A stretch of 64,000 nt of DNA from Bacteroidetes bacterium RIFCSPLOWO2_12_FULL_35_15 (GCA_001769385.1 MEPB01000019.1:248001-312000), one strand, 5' to 3'; counted from the stretch's first letter, positions 54,134 to 63,203 are shown. Numbers and translations are program-made. Notes: a model not told the origin generated them from the sequence alone.

Positions 54134-55710
54134 GATGTAAATCTCCCTTCTTTAATACGTTTTTTGTAAGCTATGTAAACTAAATATGCAATACCTAACC
54201 ATACTAACAATAAACCTACACGTGAAATATTCACGTATAATATTTGTGTGTTTAATTGTTCAATTACAGCAGGGTCTGTTGCGGCAAGTATCTGTTTATC
54301 GATTGCTTCATTTTTTATCTGACTCCAGATACCAGGCAAACTTGAAATAAATACCCAGCCTAGCATTAATGGTGTCACAAATTTGATGATATACTTAAAA
54401 ACAATTGGAACTTTAATGTCAGCACCAGTAGTAATTTCTTTCCAACCTTTCTCCATCCCAAATACCCATCCGAATAATATAATTTCAAGCAAGGCAAATA
54501 CCACTAAGGAGACTGTTCCTGCCCAATAATCATATTCATCAAATACACCATAATTAAAGAACAAAACTGTTGGCAAGCCTAATATTAGTATCGCAATACC
54601 AAATGCCCATGCTGCATTTTCACGTTTCCAGCCAAATTCATCTTGTAAAAAACCCATACAAGGAGTACCCATTGCCAAGGATGAAGTAATTCCCGCAAAA
54701 AATAATAGTCCAAACCAAAATACACCACACATTACTCCTAAAATTCCACCGAACTGATCAAATAAATAAGGCAATGTTTTGAAGCCTAAACCTAAACCTC
54801 CGTTTTTTGTCATTTCAACCACTGCATCGATTCCTAAATAACCAACAGAGATTGGAATAATAATGGCAGAACCCAACACAATTTCTACAAAGCCATTCAT
54901 CCAACCGGCACTCATGGCATTTAATGCAATATCATCTTTCGAACGGACATAAGAAGCATAACATTGAATGGAACCCATACCAATTGAAAGTGTAAAAAAT
55001 ATTTGTCCGGCAGCTGCTAACCAAACTTTAGGAGTCCAGATGGTTGAAAAATCCGGGGTCCATAAAAAATTTAATCCCATTGTTCCATCATTAACTGCAC
55101 CATGTTCACCGGCTTTCAATGTAACAGCAATAAATGCAAGGATAGCACCAAAAATTATTAATAAAGGCATACCAATTTTTGCAACTTTTTCTACACCGCC
55201 ACTCAAGCCACGAGATAAAATCCAGGTATTTAAAAACAAGCATACTATCCAAAAAAGAATTGGCTCAATTGTTTCCAGGGAAATATAACTTCCAAAAAAA
55301 GATGCAACCTGTTCCTGACTTTGACCTGAAAAACTTCCGGTAACCGAATGCCATACCCATGACAATGTCCATGACTCCAGATAACAATAGTAGGCCGCAA
55401 CAGCAAGGTTTGTAAATATCCCGAACACTCCAACATATTTCCAAAACTTCCGCCTGTCCATTGAATCAAGAATAAAAGGAGTACTATGATGTCCGAATTT
55501 TCCACCAAAGCGTCCCATGCTCCATTCCACATATAACAAAGGAATACCCATTAACAGAAAACAAACTAAATAAGGAATTATAAATGCTCCTCCTCCATTT
55601 TGAATAGCCTGAACCGGAAATCGTAAAAAATTTCCCAAACCAACCGCATTACCTGCCATTGCTAAAATGAGTCCGACACGTGAACCCCAAGCTTCTTTAT
55701 TATTGCTCAT
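54130..55710 (-). CDS. Sodium-dependent symporter, NSS (SNF) family
   Basis: 526 residues from the ATG at 55710; an ATG nine codons earlier (55737) is also open, but SNNKEAWGSRVGLILAMAGN is the family's usual start. It has twelve predicted helices. The signature GNAVGLGNFLRFPVQAIQNG in helix 1 carries the unwound sodium-binding stretch, and IQNGGGAFIIPYLVCFLLMG follows. Later helices include LAAAGQIFFTLSIGMGSIQC and FFAGITSSLAMGTPC. NSS transporters use sodium to import amino acids or related compounds; the coupled MetS-like peptide suggests an amino-acid substrate, which is not proven. It is divergent from nhaD, so two sodium transporters share a promoter region. Confidence 0.92.
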   Translation of the reverse strand: MSNNKEAWGSRVGLILAMAGNAVGLGNFLRFPVQAIQNGGGAFIIPYLVCFLLMGIPLLYVEWSMGRFGGKFGHHSTPFILDSMDRRKFWKYVGVFGIFTNLAVAAYYCYLESWTLSWVWHSVTGSFSGQSQEQVASFFGSYISLETIEPILFWIVCLFLNTWILSRGLSGGVEKVAKIGMPLLIIFGAILAFIAVTLKAGEHGAVNDGTMGLNFLWTPDFSTIWTPKVWLAAAGQIFFTLSIGMGSIQCYASYVRSKDDIALNAMSAGWMNGFVEIVLGSAIIIPISVGYLGIDAVVEMTKNGGLGLGFKTLPYLFDQFGGILGVMCGVFWFGLLFFAGITSSLAMGTPCMGFLQDEFGWKRENAAWAFGIAILILGLPTVLFFNYGVFDEYDYWAGTVSLVVFALLEIILFGWVFGMEKGWKEITTGADIKVPIVFKYIIKFVTPLMLGWVFISSLPGIWSQIKNEAIDKQILAATDPAVIEQLNTQILYVNISRVGLLLVWLGIAYLVYIAYKKRIKEGRFTS

Positions 55711-55819
55711 TGTTTTTTTATTAAATAGTGTTTTCAAATATATAGAAGTTTTGATTATAATCTCTAAAAATGTAAATTTTGTTTTATGTATTTTTACGCA
55801 TTAACAAAAAAAATTGAAT

Positions 55820-57103
55820 ATGATTACATTGATGATAATACTTTTTGTAATAGGTTATGCAGCTATTGCATTCGAACATCCTATTAAAATAAATAAATCA
55901 GCAAGCGCTTTACTGACTGGGGTTTTATGCTGGACGGTTTATATCATGATGGGTGAGGATAAGCACATTATTTCGGAACAATTAACAGAACATTTGGGAG
56001 AGTTATCCGGAATACTTTTTTTCCTGATGGGAGCAATGACTATTGTAGAACTAATTGATGCACACGATGGATTTGATGTAATAACATCACGAATAAAAAC
56101 TACTGATAAACGAAAATTACTTTGGATCATTTGTTTAATTACTTTCTTCCTTTCAGCTGTATTAGATAACTTAACAACAGCTATAGTAATGGTTTCATTA
56201 TTACGAAAATTAATTGATAAAAAAGAAGACCGTTTACTTTTTATAGGGATGGTTGTAATTGCGGCAAATGCAGGCGGTGCATGGAGCCCGATTGGAGATG
56301 TTACTACAACCATGCTATGGATCGGGGGGCAAGTCACTGCGCAAAACATTATGCTTAAACTTTTTATTCCCAGCATTGTTTGTTTAATTGTCCCCTTATT
56401 AATATTATCGATAAAATTAAAAGGAAAAGTTTCCCGACCGGAAATTACAGAAACGGCTATCGTAAATCCAACATCCCAATTTGAACGCAATGTCGTATTT
56501 TTTTTAGGAATTGGAGCCCTGGTTTTTGTTCCCGTATTTAAAACCATTACTCATTTACCTCCATTTATGGGAGTTCTATTTGGATTAGGGATTCTGTGGG
56601 TTGTTACAGAAATTATTCACAGTCAAAAAGACGATGAAGATAAAGACACCCTTTCTGTAGTGCACGCCTTGCGCAAAATTGATGTACCCAGTATTTTATT
56701 TTTCTTAGGAATTTTAATTGCTATTTCATCCTTACAAGCAACAGGAATATTAGCTTCACTGGCTCACTACATGAACGATACAATTGGGGACTTAAACATT
56801 ATAGTTCCCGCTATTGGTTTATTGTCTGCAATTGTAGATAATGTACCTTTAGTAGCAGCATCTATTGGAATGTATGATTTAGCAGCTTATCCAACTGACT
56901 CCTATTTGTGGGAATTTTTAGCCTATTGTGCCGGTACAGGCGGAAGTATTTTAATTATTGGTTCTGCAGCCGGTGTTGCAGCCATGGGAATGGAAAAAAT
57001 TGATTTCATCTGGTATCTCAAAAAAATTGCATGGCTGGCAGTATTAGGTTATGCGGCAGGCGCCATTTGTTATATCGGATTAGAATATTTTTTTCATTTG
57101 TAA
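55820..57103 (+). CDS. nhaD: Sodium/proton antiporter NhaD
   Basis: 427 residues from the ATG at 55820 (the frame opens at a TTG two codons earlier). The family is recognised from AFEHPIKINKSASALLTGVL, LFFLMGAMTIVELIDAHDGF, SAVLDNLTTAIVMVSLL and AANAGGAWSPIGDVTTTMLW, then SAIVDNVPLVAASIG. The two DN motifs are typical of the IT superfamily. It exports sodium in exchange for protons, important in salt or alkaline conditions. It has about eleven helices in the inner membrane. It diverges from the NSS symporter; the phosphatase gene's chosen start lies 25 bases after its stop, suggesting a shared transcript. Confidence 0.92.
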   Translation: MITLMIILFVIGYAAIAFEHPIKINKSASALLTGVLCWTVYIMMGEDKHIISEQLTEHLGELSGILFFLMGAMTIVELIDAHDGFDVITSRIKTTDKRKLLWIICLITFFLSAVLDNLTTAIVMVSLLRKLIDKKEDRLLFIGMVVIAANAGGAWSPIGDVTTTMLWIGGQVTAQNIMLKLFIPSIVCLIVPLLILSIKLKGKVSRPEITETAIVNPTSQFERNVVFFLGIGALVFVPVFKTITHLPPFMGVLFGLGILWVVTEIIHSQKDDEDKDTLSVVHALRKIDVPSILFFLGILIAISSLQATGILASLAHYMNDTIGDLNIIVPAIGLLSAIVDNVPLVAASIGMYDLAAYPTDSYLWEFLAYCAGTGGSILIIGSAAGVAAMGMEKIDFIWYLKKIAWLAVLGYAAGAICYIGLEYFFHL

Positions 57104-57128
57104 AATCAATATGTTATATATTTGGTTG

Positions 57129-59300
57129 ATGAAAAAAATATTACTTGCTGTTTTTCTTTCAATAAAGATTGTCGCTTTTGCCCAGAACGATGCTGTTTTT
57201 CGGCTCGACTCTCTTCCAAATGCACAAGAATATACGGTCAATGATCCCGGTCTAATCGTTTTAACATCCTGGAAATATCACAAAGGAGATGACATAAGAT
57301 GGGCCGATCCGAATTTTGAAGATCAATCCTGGATCTTTGTTGCACCGGAATTGAATTTCGATTCGATGCCCAAAAACACGTTCGAAAATATTGCCTGGTT
57401 CAGGTTACATATAGCCGTTGACACCTCTTTTGTTGACAAAACACTGGCACTTCTTATCACACATTCCGGTGCTTCGGAAATATATCTTGACGGGAAATTA
57501 ATTCATTCCTTTGGAAAAATCGACACCAAGAATTCAGCAAATGAAGAGCGTTATGATCCACAGGAAGTTCCGGTTGATATCCGTTTCGAAAAAACAAGAT
57601 CACATGTATTAGCTATCAGGTATGCCAATTCAACAGCCATGTCAGATTATAAAAACAGGAATGTAACACTCGGAGGCTTTAATCTGAAATTTGCTCAGAT
57701 CCGTGAAGCAATAGTTTACAAATATGTTAATTCGAATATCATTACCGCTATTTTTATTTTCTATTTTACTTTTTTTATTGCGTTGAGTTTTTTGCATTTC
57801 ACCTTCTTTCTTTTTTACAGAACTAACAAATCAAATCTTTATTACAGCATTTTTGCAGGGGCATTCGGCACCTATTTTTTATCGCTCGTCATCAGCAAAA
57901 ATTTTATGTTCCCTGATTTTGTAACTTCTATAAATCAGATTGCAAATACATTTTCCGATTTTTATATGCCAGCGCTATTAGCGATGCTTTACAGCATATT
58001 TTACAAAAAAATGCCCAAAATATTTTGGTTATGGATTATTCTGTTTGGTATTGACCTGTTGCTTGCCATTTTTTATAAGGAAGTAAAACAACTAGGCTAT
58101 TTATTATCTCTTATTTTTATTATTGAATCACTCCGCATAATTATTGCATCCATTTATAAAAAACAGGAAGGTTCATGGATACTTGGTTCCGGCATAATTA
58201 CTACTGTTGGTTTTTTTGCCCTTTTCTTTATTCTTTCCATATCAGGAGTTCGGGTAAATTTTAATTCTCAAGGAGGCTGGAGTGGATTATTTTTCGGGCT
58301 TCTTGTAATTTATGTAACATTAAGCATTCCTTTATCAATGACCATTTATCTGGCTCGTGATTTTTCAAAAACAAGTAAAAATTTAGAAAAAAAACTCATT
58401 GAAGTTGAATCTCTTTCTGCAAAAAGCATGGAGCAGGAAAAAGAAAAACAAAAGATCCTTGAAGCACAAAAGGAAATGTTAGAGGTTCAGGTTAAAGAAA
58501 GAACAACTGAAATTGTTGAACAGAAAAAAGTGATAGAGGAAAAGAATAAAGATATCACCGACAGTATAAATTATGCAAAAAGAATTCAGGAAGCCATTCT
58601 TCCGGATCAAAAATTGTTACCGCAAATTTTTTCAAATGCTGCTATTTTATTTAAACCGAAAGATATAGTAAGCGGGGATTTTTATTGGTTTGGCGAAAAA
58701 GACGGGAAGAAAATAATTATTGCAGCGGATTGCACAGGACATGGTGTTCCCGGATCCTTGATGAGCATGATAGGAAGCAATATCCTTAGTCATTTGATTG
58801 TAGAAAAAGCAATTACAAAACCGAATGAGATCTTAAATAATTTACATAAAGAAATAAGAATTGCTTTAAAACAAAATGATGAAAAAACAGAAACACGTGA
58901 CGGAATGGACATTGCGATTGTTTCCATAGAAAATAATATTCTTCAATATGCCGGTGCACAGCGGCCATTATGGATCATTAAAAACAATAAACTCGAAGAG
59001 ATAAAAGCAAATAAATTTTCCATCGGGGGCATACAACACGAAGAAGAAAGGGTCTTTACAAATCACACCTTTAATTTAGAAAAGGATGATTGCATCTATA
59101 TTTTTTCAGATGGATACGCTGATCAGTTTGGTGGAGAAACAGGAAAAAAATTTATGACCAAAAACTTCAAGCAGTTATTGGTCAATATAAATGAGAAGAA
59201 TATTTTGGAGCAAAAAGAAATCGTAAATAAAACGATAAAAAATTGGAAATCAGCGACCGAACAAGTGGATGATATCCTGGTGATCGGAATAAAGATTTAA
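57129..59300 (+). CDS. 7TM receptor-like SpoIIE-type (PP2C) protein phosphatase
   Basis: 723 residues from the ATG at 57129, which starts a good signal peptide (KKILLAVFLSIKIVAFAQ); the ATG at 57111 adds six residues. Residues about 30-200 are a jelly-roll sensor like those before 7TMR-DISM receptors (IAWFRLHIAVDTSF, SGASEIYLDGKLIHSFGKI). Seven helices span about 205-415. A coiled coil and the linker DITDSINYAKRIQEAIL lead to the phosphatase at about 490-723: VSGDFYWFGEKDG, AADCTGHGVPGSLMSMIG, YIFSDGYADQFGG and VDDILVIGI. It would link an outside signal to dephosphorylation of a cytoplasmic target. The linker is nearly the same as in the phosphatase at 42550. Confidence 0.9.
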   Translation: MKKILLAVFLSIKIVAFAQNDAVFRLDSLPNAQEYTVNDPGLIVLTSWKYHKGDDIRWADPNFEDQSWIFVAPELNFDSMPKNTFENIAWFRLHIAVDTSFVDKTLALLITHSGASEIYLDGKLIHSFGKIDTKNSANEERYDPQEVPVDIRFEKTRSHVLAIRYANSTAMSDYKNRNVTLGGFNLKFAQIREAIVYKYVNSNIITAIFIFYFTFFIALSFLHFTFFLFYRTNKSNLYYSIFAGAFGTYFLSLVISKNFMFPDFVTSINQIANTFSDFYMPALLAMLYSIFYKKMPKIFWLWIILFGIDLLLAIFYKEVKQLGYLLSLIFIIESLRIIIASIYKKQEGSWILGSGIITTVGFFALFFILSISGVRVNFNSQGGWSGLFFGLLVIYVTLSIPLSMTIYLARDFSKTSKNLEKKLIEVESLSAKSMEQEKEKQKILEAQKEMLEVQVKERTTEIVEQKKVIEEKNKDITDSINYAKRIQEAILPDQKLLPQIFSNAAILFKPKDIVSGDFYWFGEKDGKKIIIAADCTGHGVPGSLMSMIGSNILSHLIVEKAITKPNEILNNLHKEIRIALKQNDEKTETRDGMDIAIVSIENNILQYAGAQRPLWIIKNNKLEEIKANKFSIGGIQHEEERVFTNHTFNLEKDDCIYIFSDGYADQFGGETGKKFMTKNFKQLLVNINEKNILEQKEIVNKTIKNWKSATEQVDDILVIGIKI

Positions 59301-59748
59301 CGGTTACAAATAACGAATAAGAACTAATTTACAATCTCTGTTTTGAAACATACTTGTTGAAATGAAAATCCACTTTAAGAGGCGCTTGGGTTTGTAAATT
59401 GAACAATACAGAGCGATATAATACGAGTTTTAAAAAATAATTTACATCTAAGAGCCAATTGTTTAAAATTTCATTCAAAATGTAATATAACTCATTTCTC
59501 GCGGAGTTTATCCTGACCAAAGCAGAAGGAATCGAAAAATAACAGATTGGTTAAAAAATACTCAGATCAGATCCTTTTATTAAAATTTAAACAGGCCTAA
59601 GATTTTTCAATCAATAGTATTCAAGAAATTAAGCATCGAAAGAACATTTAATGATTCCTGTCATAATCTGATATTTTTTCAGAAACAAGCAAAAACTATT
59701 AAAATAAAAATGATATTTTTGCCCACTCAAAATCAAAAATAATAAATC
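59301..59748. other. Gap before the acyl-CoA dehydrogenase, no clear gene
   Basis: 448 bases. A minus-strand frame at 59329-59520 gives 63 residues (part: NELYYILNEILNNWLL) that look somewhat protein-like, but I recognise nothing and see no start signal. TATTTTTG at 59714-59721 matches the -7 consensus 28 bases before the next ATG, without a good -33 box. Confidence 0.4.
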
Positions 59749-60888
59749 ATGGATTTTAGCATAAACGAAAATCAGCAAATGATTGCTGATATGATTAAAA
59801 AATTTGGTAATGATCATATTCGTCCCAAAATGATGGAATGGGATGAAAATCAAATTTTCCCGATCGAAGTTTTCAAAAAATTGGGCGAACTTGGATTAAT
59901 GGGTGTTGTAGTGCCAACGGAATATGGCGGTTCAGGATTTTCATACACCGAGTATGTAACAGCTATTGTTGAATTATCAAAAATATGTGGCTCAATCGGA
60001 TTGTCAATGGCTGCACACAATTCATTGTGTACAGGGCATATCCTTGCTTTTGGTAATGAAGAACAAAAGAAAAAATACCTGCCGAAATTAGCTACTGCTG
60101 AATGGATCGGTGCTTGGGGCTTAACTGAAACCGGTACAGGTTCTGATTCCGGTGGAATGAATACAACAGCAAAAAAAGAGGGTGATTATTATGTGTTGAA
60201 TGGCTCTAAAAATTTTATTACGCATGCTATTTCCGGACAAGTTGCAGTAGTAATTGCCCGTACCGGAGAAAAAGGCGATTCTCATGGAATGTCTTCATTC
60301 ATCATTGAAAAAGGGACTAAAGGATTTAATTCAGGTAAAAAAGAAAATAAATTAGGCATGCGTGCTTCAGAAACCGCAGAACTGATCTTTGATAATTGTC
60401 GTGTTCACAAAGATCATATGATGGGTAAAGAGGGAGATGGCTTTGTTCAGGCTATGAAAGTATTGGATGGAGGACGAATTTCAATTGCCGCATTATCTGT
60501 TGGTATTGCAAAGGGAGCTTTTGACGCAGCTGTGAAATATTCCAAAGAGCGTGAACAGTTCGGTAAACCAATATCGCAATTTCAAGGGATAGGGTTTAAA
60601 CTTGCTACTATGGCAACTGAAATTGAAGCTGCTGAATTACTAACTTTTTCTGCTGCCGATAGAAAAAACAAAGGTTTGAAAATGACCAAAGAAGGTGCAT
60701 TTGCTAAATATTATGCATCAGAAGTAGCCGTTAGGACTGCCACAGAAGGTGTTCAGATATTTGGCGGATATGGCTATACAAAAGACTTTCCGGCAGAAAA
60801 ATATTACCGTGATTCAAAACTTTGTACCATTGGCGAAGGAACCTCAGAAATTCAAAAAATGGTGATTTCAAGAGAAATTTTGAAATAA
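59749..60888 (+). CDS. Acyl-CoA dehydrogenase
   Basis: 379 residues, full length. FAD and substrate motifs: EYGGSGFSYTEYVTAIVEL, WGLTETGTGSDSGGMNTTAK, NKLGMRASETAELIFDNCR, YSKEREQFGKPISQFQGIGF, and the C-terminal QIFGGYGYTKDFPAEKYYRD then GEGTSEIQKMVISREIL. The catalytic Glu is probably that of GEGTSEIQ, as in short- and medium-chain enzymes. It oxidises acyl-CoA to enoyl-CoA and passes electrons to ETF. Chain length is not evident. A -7 box (TATTTTTG) is located upstream. The last part of rpsU's promoter region begins after it. Confidence 0.94.
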   Translation: MDFSINENQQMIADMIKKFGNDHIRPKMMEWDENQIFPIEVFKKLGELGLMGVVVPTEYGGSGFSYTEYVTAIVELSKICGSIGLSMAAHNSLCTGHILAFGNEEQKKKYLPKLATAEWIGAWGLTETGTGSDSGGMNTTAKKEGDYYVLNGSKNFITHAISGQVAVVIARTGEKGDSHGMSSFIIEKGTKGFNSGKKENKLGMRASETAELIFDNCRVHKDHMMGKEGDGFVQAMKVLDGGRISIAALSVGIAKGAFDAAVKYSKEREQFGKPISQFQGIGFKLATMATEIEAAELLTFSAADRKNKGLKMTKEGAFAKYYASEVAVRTATEGVQIFGGYGYTKDFPAEKYYRDSKLCTIGEGTSEIQKMVISREILK

Positions 60889-60988
60889 TTTAGGATTTAG
60901 AGTTTAAGATTTAGAATTTTTTAATACATTTGCAACCCGTTTGTAAAAACGATAATAAAAACAATTTAACAATTCAACAAATAAAAAG

Positions 60989-61183
60989 ATGTTAATAGTA
61001 CAAGTTAAAGAAGGCGAAGCAATTGAAAAAGCACTAAAAAAATTCAAAAAGAAATTTGAAAAAACAGGTGTTGTAAAAGAATTACGTGAACGTCAAAAAT
61101 TCACAAAACCATCAGTTGTTTTCCGTGAAGCCAGAATAAAAGCTGTTTACAAAGAAAAAATGCAACGTAACGAAGAAGCTTAA
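60989..61183 (+). CDS. rpsU: Small ribosomal subunit protein bS21
   Basis: 64 residues, normal length: MLIVQVKEGEAIEKALKKFK, TGVVKELRERQKFTKPS and a basic tail. bS21 joins the 30S subunit near the 3' end of 16S rRNA. In Bacteroidota it is reported to help cover the anti-Shine-Dalgarno sequence. TACATTTG at 60925-60932 matches the -7 consensus. No AGGAGG lies before this ATG; the bases there are ATAAAAAG. The position before the xerC-like gene, hpf and the tRNA-tuf cluster is usual for the phylum. Confidence 0.97.
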   Translation: MLIVQVKEGEAIEKALKKFKKKFEKTGVVKELRERQKFTKPSVVFREARIKAVYKEKMQRNEEA

Positions 61184-61206
61184 TTCTTCATTATTTTATA
61201 ATCCCG

Positions 61207-61286
61207 AAAGAGGAAAAATTTATTTGTTTTATTATAACCTTAATAAGTTATATGCGTTAAACAAAGTAATTTTTCCTCTTTTTTAT
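61207..61286 (+). terminator. Large two-level hairpin between rpsU and the recombinase gene
   Basis: A 14-bp perfect long-range stem (AAAGAGGAAAAATT at 61207-61220 with AATTTTTCCTCTTT at 61268-61281) encloses a smaller hairpin, TATAAC (61233-61238) with GTTATA (61247-61252). T-rich sequence follows. The next ATG is at 61289, directly behind it, so it may also influence translation of the recombinase. Confidence 0.7.
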
Positions 61287-61288
61287 TT

Positions 61289-62173
61289 ATGGATCTAGCA
61301 GCGAGTCGGGATAGTTTTTTACAATACCTCCAATACGAAAAGAGATTTTCCAATCACACATTAGTTGCTTATACTAACGATTTACACCAGTTTCTGGAAT
61401 ACCTTCTTTCTTCCTACGAAATAAAAACTACTGCAGAAATCAATCATAGCATTGTTCGTTCATGGGTGGTAAGTTTAATGGAGCAGAAAGTTACACCACG
61501 TTCAGTAAATCGCAAGATCAGTACACTAAAAACCTTTTATAAATACCTGCTGCGACAAGATATTGTAACTGAAAATCCGATGCTTAAAATTCAATCACCA
61601 AAAACTTCCAAGCGATTGCCTGTTTTTGTTGAAAAACAAAATATGGATACATTGCTTGATAATATTGAATTTGGAGATGATCTGGAAGGGCAACGTAATA
61701 AATTAATTATCGAATTGTTTTATGCTACCGGCATGCGTTTATCCGAATTGATAAACTTAAAAGTATCAACAATCGATTTGTTCAATTGTCAGTTAAAAGT
61801 GCTGGGAAAACGAAATAAAGAAAGGATCATTCCTTTTAACAACCAAATAAGTGAAAGTTTAAAGGAATATATCACTCTTAAAGGTGATTTAGAACATGAT
61901 TATTTATTTATAAATAAAAAGGGAAAAAAAATCTATGAAAAATTTGCCTATCGAGTGGTTAATAATTACCTTTCGCAAGTAACAACGTTGGATAAAAAAA
62001 GTCCACATGTGTTAAGGCATACTTTTGCAACACATATGCTTAATAACGGAGCTGATTTAAATGCGATAAAAGAATTATTAGGCCATGCAAACCTTTCAGC
62101 AACGCAAGTTTATACACATAATACAGTTGAAAAATTAAAAAACATACATAAACAGGCACATCCAAAAGCATAA
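61289..62173 (+). CDS. xerC: Site-specific tyrosine recombinase, XerC/XerD-like
   Basis: 294 residues, normal for Xer proteins. The N-terminal SAM-like domain (LQYLQYEKRFSNHTLVAYTN) is followed by the catalytic domain: ATGMRLSELINLK (Arg 1), LGKRNKERIIPF (Lys), SPHVLRHTFATHML (His, Arg 2), LLGHANLSATQVYTH (His and nucleophile Tyr). The Xer pair resolves chromosome dimers at dif. XerC rather than XerD is my choice because of its place beside rpsU and hpf, which is common in Bacteroidota; sequence alone cannot separate them by eye. It is not a phage integrase. Confidence 0.92.
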   Translation: MDLAASRDSFLQYLQYEKRFSNHTLVAYTNDLHQFLEYLLSSYEIKTTAEINHSIVRSWVVSLMEQKVTPRSVNRKISTLKTFYKYLLRQDIVTENPMLKIQSPKTSKRLPVFVEKQNMDTLLDNIEFGDDLEGQRNKLIIELFYATGMRLSELINLKVSTIDLFNCQLKVLGKRNKERIIPFNNQISESLKEYITLKGDLEHDYLFINKKGKKIYEKFAYRVVNNYLSQVTTLDKKSPHVLRHTFATHMLNNGADLNAIKELLGHANLSATQVYTHNTVEKLKNIHKQAHPKA

Positions 62174-62276
62174 ATAAAATAGATAATTAGAGAGTTTAGG
62201 AAAAAAATTAAAAAAAAGAATCAAATAAGGTTAGAGTTGAATTCGACAAATCAAAAAATTAATAATTTAAAATAAT

Positions 62277-62290
62277 AGGAGGAAAAGATT
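62277..62290 (+). promoter_or_regulatory. Perfect Shine-Dalgarno before hpf
   Basis: AGGAGG at 62277-62282 lies eight bases before the ATG at 62291. Most genes in this window have no such site, as expected in Bacteroidota where the anti-SD is reported to be covered. The strength of this site therefore stands out. Confidence 0.85.
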
Positions 62291-62590
62291 ATGACAATTA
62301 AAATTCAATCGGTACATTTTGATGCCGACAAAAAACTTTTAGATTTTGTTCAGGAACGGGTTGATAAATTAACTCTTTATTATGATGGAATAATAAAAAG
62401 CGAAGTCATCTTAAAAATAGATAAATCGGATGGGTTAGAAAATAAAATAGCTGAAATAAAATTACATATCCCTGGAAATGATCTATTTGCCAAAAAGCAG
62501 TGTAAAACTTTTGAAGAAGCTGTAGATACGAGTATAGACGCCTTGAAAACACAGGTAAAAAGACACAAAGAAAAAATAAAAGGGATATAA
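62291..62590 (+). CDS. hpf: Ribosome hibernation-promoting factor (HPF/RaiA)
   Basis: 99 residues, the short HPF form. IKIQSVHFDADKKLLDFVQE, LYYDGIIKSEVILKIDKSD, AEIKLHIPGNDLFAKKQCKT and FEEAVDTSIDALKTQVKRHK match the family. It binds ribosomes between subunits during slow growth and blocks activity. It is preceded by a perfect AGGAGG, unusual here. The gene is the last before the tRNA-tuf operon; a terminator follows. Confidence 0.94.
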   Translation: MTIKIQSVHFDADKKLLDFVQERVDKLTLYYDGIIKSEVILKIDKSDGLENKIAEIKLHIPGNDLFAKKQCKTFEEAVDTSIDALKTQVKRHKEKIKGI

Positions 62591-62619
62591 GGTAAATAAG
62601 TCAAACATTTACCTAAATT

Positions 62620-62654
62620 TGCAGCCTCAAAATAAATGGGGCTGCATTTTTTTT
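62620..62654 (+). terminator. Terminator after hpf
   Basis: Stem TGCAGCC / GGCTGCA with a 13-base loop and a run of eight T. It separates hpf from the tRNA-tuf operon. Confidence 0.88.
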
Positions 62655-62673
62655 GAAAAAAAGTAATAAATCT

Positions 62674-62704
62674 TTTGTTGGTACGCAAATGTTTTATAGC
62701 TTTG
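62674..62704 (+). promoter_or_regulatory. Consensus promoter of the tRNA-tuf operon
   Basis: TTTG (62674-62677), exactly 19 bases, then TAGCTTTG (62697-62704): a full match to TTTG-N19-TAnnTTTG. The first tRNA begins 81 bases downstream. Confidence 0.8.
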
Positions 62705-62785
62705 CAATCCTTTTTCAAGAAGGTTATTGAAAAAAACACCGAAATACGATTAAAGTTCTTTAAAATATAATGTTTCAACAGATAA

Positions 62786-62859
62786 GCCGATGTAGCTCAG
62801 TTGGCCAGAGCAGCTGATTTGTAATCAGCTGGTCGGGGGTTCGAATCCCTCCATCGGCT
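62786..62859 (+). tRNA. tRNA-Thr (anticodon TGT)
   Basis: 74 bases. Acceptor stem GCCGATG / CATCGGC, discriminator T. The anticodon loop TTTGTAA holds TGT in an AGCTGA / TCAGCT-type stem. The T arm contains GGTTCGAATCC. CCA is not encoded. Confidence 0.97.
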
Positions 62860-62880
62860 CTTTTTTTGTGTGATATTGTC

Positions 62881-62963
62881 GGGGAGATACCAGAGTGGCC
62901 AAATGGGACAGACTGTAAATCTGTTGCTTAATTGCTTCGAAGGTTCGAATCCTTCTCTCCCCA
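62881..62963 (+). tRNA. tRNA-Tyr (anticodon GTA)
   Basis: 83 bases, with the long variable arm of class II tRNAs. Acceptor GGGGAGA / TCTCCCC, discriminator A. Anticodon loop CTGTAAA holds GTA. It lies 21 bases after tRNA-Thr. Confidence 0.97.
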
Positions 62964-63026
62964 CAATTTTTGGAGAGAAGAGTTATAAATAGATAATAGT
63001 TCTTTAATATATAATAATTAATAAAA

Positions 63027-63099
63027 GCGGAAGTAGCTCATTTGGTAGAGCGTCAGCCTTCCAAGCTGAGGGTGGCCGGTTCGAGCCCGGTCTTCCGCT
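63027..63099 (+). tRNA. tRNA-Gly (anticodon TCC)
   Basis: 73 bases. Acceptor GCGGAAG / CTTCCGC, discriminator T. Anticodon loop CTTCCAA in a TCAGC / GCTGA stem. T arm GGTTCGAGCCC. Confidence 0.97.
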
Positions 63100-63131
63100 C
63101 TTTTTTTTAAATGCTCAATGCTTTACATTAA

Positions 63132-63203
<72 letters not shown>

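Noticed and set aside
55939-56547. 202-codon open frame on the minus strand
   Set aside because: It is antisense to nhaD, which has clear family motifs; the frame is rich in Ser, Ile and Pro without family signals.
59329-59520. Minus-strand 63-codon frame before the acyl-CoA dehydrogenase
   Set aside because: Somewhat protein-like, but no family resemblance, start signal or repeats; kept only as a note in the gap entry.
61289-62173. Phage or island integrase
   Set aside because: It sits in a conserved housekeeping neighbourhood (rpsU, hpf, tRNA, tuf) and has Xer length with no attachment-site repeats or phage genes.
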